Source: an uncultured Bacteroidaceae bacterium
Lineage (GTDB): Bacteria > Bacteroidota > Bacteroidia > Bacteroidales > Bacteroidaceae
DNA length: 64,000 nucleotides
Assembly (NCBI GenBank): GCA_944320955.1
Contig: CALUJL010000002.1
Coordinates: forward strand, 62,001 to 126,000
Direction of reading: 5' to 3'
Shown here: positions 59,302 to 64,000 of the stretch, in pieces
Position numbering within the stretch: position 1 is the stretch's first letter
How the letters are laid out: the number at the start of each line of letters is the position of its first letter
Translations under genes and position numbers: made by a program
The notes under the pieces: generated by a model
Told to the model about the DNA's origin: nothing
The model's database searches: none
What the model saw: only the letters and a program-made list of their open reading frames with translations

Positions 59302-61374
59302 ATGAAGAGAAATTCTACAAAGCGCAAGCACTTTTTCCGATTTGCGGCAGCACTTTTCCTGCTGACCGCAGCCACTTTTCTGACCCCGCAGGCCGCCTTG
59401 GGGCAAAAGCAGATATACGAGCCCCAGAGTATGCGCGCCGCCCTGGCGAGTCCCGACGGGCAGTGGAGCTACGAACGCAGCCGGGAGTCGGACAACTTCA
59501 TCATCTTCTGGGAAGCGGGCTTCGGCAGCGACCCCTCGGCGGCGCCCTCGCCCTACACGGTGGACGTGGACCAGGTGCTCCGCGTGGCCGACGAGGCCTT
59601 CAACTACTATGCCGACACGCTGGGCTTCGTAGTGCGCGGCAAGTCGAAGACCGACACCTACAAGATGGTCATCCGCCTCTATTACCAGACCGAGTGGCTG
59701 GCCACGGGCTCCGGCGAGGACGGAATGATCGGAGTGCTCAACATAAACCCATCCACCGTGCAGCCGGCCGGGCATACCGTGGCACACGAGGTGGGACACT
59801 GCTTCCAATATCAGACACAGTGCGACCTGAATGACCCGCAACGGGGCTTCAACTACGGGTTCGGCCCCGGGGGGGCCGGCGGAAACTGCTGGTGGGAACA
59901 GTGTGCCCAGTGGCAGGCTTTCTGCCTCTACCCCGACATTATCTTTACGGACTACCGCTTTGCGGAATATCTGCAGAACCACCACAAGCACATCCTGCAC
60001 GAAACTCCGCGCTATGCCAACTATTTCATCCAGTGGTGCTGGACAGACAAGTGGGGGACGGACTTCATCGGCCGCATGTGGCGCGAGGCCCAGTATTTGG
60101 ATGACCCCGTGGACGCATACAAGCGCATGAACAACGTAGACCAGGAGGGCTTTAACGACGATATGTATGAGTTTAACGCCCGGTTGGCCACGTGGGACGT
60201 GCCTTTCCTGCGGGAGCGGGGGAAAAACTACATCAATGCCCGCGCCCAGTGCCAGCTCATCCGCGAGGATTCCGCCTATTACCGCATTGCCCCGGAACAG
60301 TGCCCGGAGAATTATGGCTACAACGTGATCCGCCTGAATGTGCCGGAGTCAGATACGACCGTGAAGGTTTATTTTGAATCGATTACTCCCGATGGTACGA
60401 CCTACCGCCGTGTCGATGCGGTAAACGGGGAGTTGCGTTTCGGGTTTGTAGCCCTTGGTGAGGACGGCACCCGCACGTACAGCGACATGGGGAAGGCAAC
60501 TTATCTGGCCAAGCGGGACACGATCGCCTTTGAGTGCCCTGCTGGTTGCCAGGCGCTGCTGCTTGTCGTAAGTGGAGGCACGCGCACGCATACTCATCAT
60601 GAGTGGGACGACGATGACAGCAACGACGAGCAGCGGCCCTACCGCGTGAAAGTGGAAGGCGTCACTGGCCTTTACGGCGAATACAACAACCCCGACGGCG
60701 AACCGCACAATGCCTCCGTGACGACCGAGGTAAGCATGCCCGTGCTTTCGGGCTATGGTTATGTCGTCGCGCAGCCCGATGTGCAGGCCGTGTGCGAGGC
60801 TTTCTGCATGTCGCTCCAGGAGATTGGCGAAGGGCTGGAGAACGGGACCATCACGTATGCGGCGGTACAGCCCAACGGGTCGCTCCATACGACTCCGACC
60901 GCCAACGGTTTCGGCCATTGGTTTGCCAAGACGGGCTACGTCTGCAGCTGGGGCTCGACGGCCTACCTCTTCTCCGAGCTGAGAGAGCCTGCGTCGCTGA
61001 ATTTCTACATAGGGCAATACGACCCGAGCAACTGCAAGCCCGGCGATGAGGCCGTCATCCGGCAGCGGCTGACGTGCAAGATAGACGGGAAAAGCTACCA
61101 CGTAACGTTCTACTTCAACGTGCACATCACCTATCCCTCGGCCATCGGGGACATCGAAGCCGGTGCGGCGGAGGCGGTTGCGCCTTTCCAGATTGTTTGG
61201 GACGGCAGCCGCGTCGTCTTGCCGCGCGTGTGCCGCTCGGTAGTGCTCTACGGGTTGGACGGCAGACCCCTGCAGGAAGCCTCCGGGACCGACGCTCTGG
61301 ACATGGCGCCCTATCCCGCGGGGTGCTATCTGCTGCAGGCCGACGGCGCGGCCATCAAGTTTTTCAAGCAGTGA
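59302..61374 (+). CDS. Secreted DUF6055-type protein with HExxH-like site and C-terminal tail
   Basis: 690 residues. Signal peptide residues 1-33 (KHFFRFAAALFLLTAATFL) is encoded by three repeat-like units. Then DUF6055-like region: NFIIFWEAGFGSDPS, the zinc-site-like VAHEVGHCFQYQ (HEVGH) near residue 160, and WWEQCAQWQAFCLYPD. An inserted acidic/histidine stretch THHEWDDDDSNDEQ lies near residue 435. The last 75 residues (WDGSRVVLPRVCRSVVLYG, PAGCYLLQADGAAIKFF) resemble a type IX sorting domain. Probably a surface or secreted metalloprotease-like protein; activity is not known for the family. Confidence 0.75.
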   Translation: MKRNSTKRKHFFRFAAALFLLTAATFLTPQAALGQKQIYEPQSMRAALASPDGQWSYERSRESDNFIIFWEAGFGSDPSAAPSPYTVDVDQVLRVADEAFNYYADTLGFVVRGKSKTDTYKMVIRLYYQTEWLATGSGEDGMIGVLNINPSTVQPAGHTVAHEVGHCFQYQTQCDLNDPQRGFNYGFGPGGAGGNCWWEQCAQWQAFCLYPDIIFTDYRFAEYLQNHHKHILHETPRYANYFIQWCWTDKWGTDFIGRMWREAQYLDDPVDAYKRMNNVDQEGFNDDMYEFNARLATWDVPFLRERGKNYINARAQCQLIREDSAYYRIAPEQCPENYGYNVIRLNVPESDTTVKVYFESITPDGTTYRRVDAVNGELRFGFVALGEDGTRTYSDMGKATYLAKRDTIAFECPAGCQALLLVVSGGTRTHTHHEWDDDDSNDEQRPYRVKVEGVTGLYGEYNNPDGEPHNASVTTEVSMPVLSGYGYVVAQPDVQAVCEAFCMSLQEIGEGLENGTITYAAVQPNGSLHTTPTANGFGHWFAKTGYVCSWGSTAYLFSELREPASLNFYIGQYDPSNCKPGDEAVIRQRLTCKIDGKSYHVTFYFNVHITYPSAIGDIEAGAAEAVAPFQIVWDGSRVVLPRVCRSVVLYGLDGRPLQEASGTDALDMAPYPAGCYLLQADGAAIKFFKQ
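59319..59382. repeat. Repeat-like units encoding a signal peptide
   Basis: First unit AAAG-CGCAAGCA-CTTTTTCCGA is a full match; the second and third keep the 3' half (CGGCAGCA-CTTTTCC, CGCAGCCA-CTTTTC) at 21 to 22-bp spacing. They encode residues about 7-27 of the DUF6055 protein, all within the hydrophobic signal. Confidence 0.65.
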
Positions 61375-61392
61375 TCTGCTATACGACATGAG

Positions 61393-61430
61393 CGAAGCCC
61401 TCCCGCCAACCGGCGGGAGGGCTTCGTGTT
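61393..61430 (+). terminator. Terminator of the DUF6055 gene
   Basis: GAAGCCCTCCCGCC at 61394-61407 pairs with GGCGGGAGGGCTTC at 61412-61425, with four loop bases, followed by GTGTTTT. Confidence 0.85.
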
Positions 61431-61467
61431 TTATGCAGGGGCGGGGGCGAAGTTCACTTTTTATTAC

Positions 61468-61475
61468 TAATTTTG
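61468..61475 (+). promoter_or_regulatory. -7 promoter element of the vanZ-like gene
   Basis: TAATTTTG, exact TAnnTTTG, 28 bases before the ATG at 61504. Confidence 0.5.
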
Positions 61476-61503
61476 CCCCGGAAATCAAGCCCCGTTTTTT
61501 CTG

Positions 61504-61905
61504 ATGTTCATGCACAAATACCAAAATGCGCTCGACGTGCGCAACTATCCGTTTGCGCTTCTGCTGACGGCCGTGGTGCTTTACCTTTCTTTCTTTACTC
61601 CCCCGACCGAGGACATCCCCAAGATTCCCGGTCTGGACAAACTGGTACACATCGGCATGTATGGCGCTCTTGCCGGGACGGTCTGGCTGGAATATCTCTA
61701 CCGCTACCGCCGGGAGTTTCGCTACCGTGCGGTTTTTCTTGCCGGATGGCTGGCTCCCGTCTTGTTGAGCGGCCTGGTCGAGTTCGGGCAGGAGTATCTT
61801 ACTGTCAACCGCAGCGGCGACATCCTGGATTTCTGTGCCAACCTCCTGGGGGCTTCGCTGGCCTTTGTGGTGGGCAATTGGGTGGTGCGTCCCCGCTGGA
61901 AGTAG
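61504..61905 (+). CDS. VanZ-like membrane protein
   Basis: 133 residues, four hydrophobic segments, with the VanZ pattern DKLVHIGMYGALAGTVWLEY and FGQEYLTVNRSGDILDFCANLLGA. VanZ gives low teicoplanin resistance in enterococci; the role of Bacteroidetes relatives is unknown. The convergent acyltransferase gene ends 18 bases away. Confidence 0.85.
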   Translation: MFMHKYQNALDVRNYPFALLLTAVVLYLSFFTPPTEDIPKIPGLDKLVHIGMYGALAGTVWLEYLYRYRREFRYRAVFLAGWLAPVLLSGLVEFGQEYLTVNRSGDILDFCANLLGASLAFVVGNWVVRPRWK

Positions 61906-61923
61906 CGCAAGGGGCGGCGGGGG

Positions 61924-63078
61924 CTACTTCTTGACGGCCAAATAGTTGGTCAGCGGGTTGGCATACATCTCCAGAATTTTGTGGCGCAGGAAGGGAATGT
62001 CCCGGTTGGGGAGGTCGATTCGCGACAGGCGGGAGTCGAGATAGCTGCGGAACTTGACGAAATCTTCCTGGGTGTAGTGGTCTGTGAAGCGTTGCTCGCC
62101 CATCAGCAGGTCGTGGGCCACGTAGTTGCCGGGATAGAAGCGGTAGTTGAGATGGATGGCGTGCTCGGTAATTTCGCTGATGCGGGCAAAAAGTTCGGTT
62201 TTCGAGAGCTCTTCTTTCTTTAGTTCTTCCAGTTGCGGGTTGATGCAGGGAGTCAGTTCGAAATGGACCCTCCCTTTGTAGCCGAAGAGGCCCGTCTCCA
62301 TGTTTTTCAAGTCGTCGCGTTCGCTTTTCTTGAAGTCCGGGTTGTCCCGGCGTTGCTGCATTTCCTTGGCCTTGAGGTAGTCGCAGGGGTCGTATTCGTA
62401 GGAGATGGAGAGGGGTACTATGTTGAGGCTGATGAGGCGGTCGATGATTCCTCCTTCGCCGCCCATGGCAAACATCTTCAGTACGCTGTCCTGCGTGCGG
62501 TCGTCGGCGTCTTTGGCACGTCCCTGCCGCTGGGCTATCCAGATGGACTGCTTCTTTTCGTTGATGACGTAGTGCATGTATTTCGACAGGCGTATGCTGG
62601 ATTCGAGCATCTGGCGCATGTTGAGGCTCCGCTGCACGATGAATGCCTTGTTGATGCGGACGATGTCCTTGATCCACGGGTAGATGAGCAGGTTGTCGCC
62701 TATGGCGATCTCCACGGTGTCCATGCCTTCCCGCACGAGGAGTATGGAGAGGAAGCCGGAGTCGAGCACGATGTCGCGGTGGTTGGAGATGTATGTGTAG
62801 CAGCCCTTGCGGTTGAAGTCGGCAGGCAGCCCCATGGTGAGCTCTTCGCAGTGTTTCCGTTCGATTTCGGTCAGTATCTGGTAGCAGAAGCCTTCCTGGA
62901 ATTCGTGTACCGTGCGGCAGCCGCGCATCCTTTTGGCTATCTCGTCGAAAGGCATGGGGAAGATGCTTTCCATGGCTCCGCGGAAATATTTGTCGGCTAT
63001 GAGCCGCTCGTAGGCTTCGGGGAGTTCTTCATCGCTGAAGGGGCGTATCTCGTCGAATTCAGAAGAGGGGTGTTTCAT
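61924..63078 (-). CDS. Phospholipid/glycerol acyltransferase (PlsC-like)
   Basis: 384 residues. Conserved acyltransferase box I SNHRDIVLDSGFLS (HxxxxD), IVQRSLN and QRQGRAKDADDRTQ (box II/III region) and SLNIVPLSISYEYDP (box IV). These transfer acyl chains to lysophosphatidate or other glycerol lipids; the size and motif spacing fit the Bacteroidales group annotated as 1-acylglycerol-3-phosphate acyltransferase. The long upstream frame extension to 63246 passes through a repeat array; ATG at 63078 is the real start, with TATATTTG at 63117-63124. Confidence 0.88.
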   Translation of the reverse strand: MKHPSSEFDEIRPFSDEELPEAYERLIADKYFRGAMESIFPMPFDEIAKRMRGCRTVHEFQEGFCYQILTEIERKHCEELTMGLPADFNRKGCYTYISNHRDIVLDSGFLSILLVREGMDTVEIAIGDNLLIYPWIKDIVRINKAFIVQRSLNMRQMLESSIRLSKYMHYVINEKKQSIWIAQRQGRAKDADDRTQDSVLKMFAMGGEGGIIDRLISLNIVPLSISYEYDPCDYLKAKEMQQRRDNPDFKKSERDDLKNMETGLFGYKGRVHFELTPCINPQLEELKKEELSKTELFARISEITEHAIHLNYRFYPGNYVAHDLLMGEQRFTDHYTQEDFVKFRSYLDSRLSRIDLPNRDIPFLRHKILEMYANPLTNYLAVKK

Positions 63079-63116
63079 TTCTCTGTGTATGAATTGGAGC
63101 GTTATCGTATGGCAGA

Positions 63117-63124
63117 CAAATATA
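63117..63124 (-). promoter_or_regulatory. -7 promoter element of the acyltransferase
   Basis: Minus-strand TATATTTG, exact TAnnTTTG, 39 bases before the ATG at 63078. Confidence 0.55.
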
Positions 63125-63210
63125 TGGGTTCCGCCGGGTAGGGCATAGAGTTGCCGTTGCTTTTTAGCAAGTTTCTGTTCTTTGTGGGGAATTTTAAGCC
63201 TTTTTTGTAG

Positions 63211-63272
63211 AAAAGCGCAAGGGCTTTTTCGGAAAAGTGGCAGCACTTCCGGGAAAAAGCCCTTGCGCTTTT
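63211..63272. repeat. 22-bp modular repeat array with perfect outer hairpin
   Basis: Unit 1 (63211-63230, core CGCAAGGG) and unit 3 (63253-63272, core CCCTTGCG) are exact reverse complements; the middle unit (core TGGCAGCA) is the loop. It ends nine bases from the ddl stop and is likely its terminator. This core pair is not found at any other locus of the window. Confidence 0.9.
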
Positions 63273-63280
63273 GGGGAGAA

Positions 63281-64000
63281 TCAGAAGGAGTCTTCGATGA
63301 TTTCTTCGAGTACTTTCCCCATGTCCAGCCCGGCGGCCCTCACTTGCTGGGGGATGAAGCTCGTGGCGGTCATGCCGGGCGTGGTGTTTACCTCCAGCAG
63401 GTTGATGGCTCCCTCGGGGCTTACGATGTAGTCCACGCGGATGATGCCCCGGGCGCGCAGCAGGTCGTAGATCAGGGAGTTGAGCTGCTGTACGCGGAGG
63501 GTCACGTCTTGCGGCAGGCGGGCGGGGGTGATTTCCTGCACCCGGCCGTTGTATTTGGCGTCGTAGTCGAAGAATTCGTCGGCCGAGACTACCTCGGTGA
63601 TGGGCAGGACTACGGCTTCGCGGCGGGTCTTGTAGACGCCGCAGGAGATTTCGGTGCCGGTCATGAGCTGCTCGATCATCACTTCGGGCGACTCCCGGCG
63701 CGCCTTCTCGATGGCGGGCTGTATGTCGGCCTCGGTCTTCACCTTGGTCACTCCGAAACTGGAGCCGCCGGCGTTGGGCTTTATGAAGCAGGGGAGGCCG
63801 ATTTTCTCCACCACTTCCTCGTTGCTGATGCCTTGCCCGGCGCGCAGGAGCAGGGAGTCGGCGATGCGTACGCCGAAGCCTTTCAGGTAGTGGTTGCAGG
63901 TGAACTTGTCGAACGTCAGGGCTGCGGGCAGCACATCGCAGCAGGAGTAGGGGATGCGCATCAGGTCGAGGTAGCCCTGGAGCAGGCCGTTTTCGCCCGG
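63281..64000 (-). CDS. ddl: D-alanine-D-alanine ligase, N-terminal part outside window
   Basis: The C-terminal 239 residues; the frame stays open to the window edge (upstream residues PGENGLLQGYLDLMRIPYS match Ddl). ATP-grasp features: GLPCFIKPNAGGSSFGVTKV, MTGTEISCGV, RVDYIVSPEGAINLLEVNTTPGMTATS. The enzyme makes D-Ala-D-Ala for MurF. The ATG at 63961 is internal and not the start. The 3' end is followed closely by a repeat hairpin. Confidence 0.95.
   Translation of the reverse strand, partial: PGENGLLQGYLDLMRIPYSCCDVLPAALTFDKFTCNHYLKGFGVRIADSLLLRAGQGISNEEVVEKIGLPCFIKPNAGGSSFGVTKVKTEADIQPAIEKARRESPEVMIEQLMTGTEISCGVYKTRREAVVLPITEVVSADEFFDYDAKYNGRVQEITPARLPQDVTLRVQQLNSLIYDLLRARGIIRVDYIVSPEGAINLLEVNTTPGMTATSFIPQQVRAAGLDMGKVLEEIIEDSF

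Noticed and set aside
6711..63272. CRISPR arrays
   Set aside because: The 22-bp repeats have no unique spacers of constant length, occur in short scattered groups and have no cas genes nearby.
1..64000. tRNA, rRNA, tmRNA, insertion sequences or phage genes
   Set aside because: I looked through the intergenic gaps and gene content and found no cloverleaf, rRNA motif, transposase, integrase or phage protein.

Overview
The window is a GC-rich (about 60 % by eye) chromosomal segment of a member of the Bacteroidales. Evidence for this: the -7 promoter element TAnnTTTG stands in front of many genes; there are GldE/GldD, S46 dipeptidyl-peptidase, FAS1 lipoproteins, GH43/GH78 enzymes, DUF4369 and DUF6169 proteins, and C-terminal tails resembling type IX secretion sorting domains. 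I see no rRNA, tRNA, insertion sequence, phage gene or CRISPR array. The mix of housekeeping genes and secreted carbohydrate-active enzymes suggests a gut-type anaerobe, but the genus cannot be named from sequence alone.

Layout. 1-4.6 kb (mostly minus): a partial secreted DUF4369-like protein, an FAD-dependent UGM-like oxidoreductase, a MATE exporter and an AT-richer pair of small genes. 4.8-8.5 kb (plus): MarC, NhaC antiporter, a secreted zinc metalloprotease. 8.5-15.4 kb (minus): phosphopantetheinyl transferase, a GldE-GldD fusion, SSB, a small membrane protein, DUF1893, a ferredoxin-like aldo/keto reductase and a NapH/NapG-like iron-sulfur membrane protein. 15.6-17.1 kb: UbiA/MenA-type prenyltransferase and CPBP protease. 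17.1-20.6 kb: a candidate small transcript, then exopolyphosphatase and polyphosphate kinase with overlapping ends. 20.9-25.6 kb: GH43, then an iron/cobalamin-type ABC permease and binding protein with no ATPase gene. 25.7-30.0 kb: DUF4375, Yip1, smpB and metH in one tight operon. 30.3-41.6 kb: three FAS1 lipoproteins in tandem and a 1360-residue secreted glycan-active protein. 41.8-49.7 kb: HhH protein, DPP7-type S46 peptidase, DUF4369 lipoprotein, GH78 rhamnosidase. 49.7-56.8 kb: cdaA, folP, murF, tcdA, a LolD-type ATPase, ackA and pta. 57-64 kb: DUF2156 and Eis-like acetyltransferase, a DUF6055 secreted protein, VanZ, a phospholipid acyltransferase and a partial ddl.

The most unusual feature is a family of about 22-bp modular repeats. 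Each unit is AAAAG, an 8-base core, CTTTT and a short CCGG-like linker, in tandem groups of two to five. Thirteen arrays are intergenic, and twelve of these lie just 3' of a gene. At five loci two units are exact reverse complements of each other, with a core that differs between loci but is always matched, giving long hairpins that look like transcription terminators. Repeat-like stretches also occur inside genes: at the metH domain linker, in the S46 peptidase, in GH78, in the signal peptide of the DUF6055 protein and exactly at the GldE/GldD junction. The family therefore seems to act both as 3'-end structure and as raw material for coding sequence.

Genes that probably work together: Ppk/Ppx in polyphosphate turnover; Pta/AckA in acetate and ATP formation; the NapH/G-like protein, aldo/keto reductase and DUF1893 as a redox operon; FAS1 lipoproteins with the large secreted enzyme at the cell surface; and several enzymes of cell-envelope synthesis (MurF, Ddl, acyltransferase, LolD).
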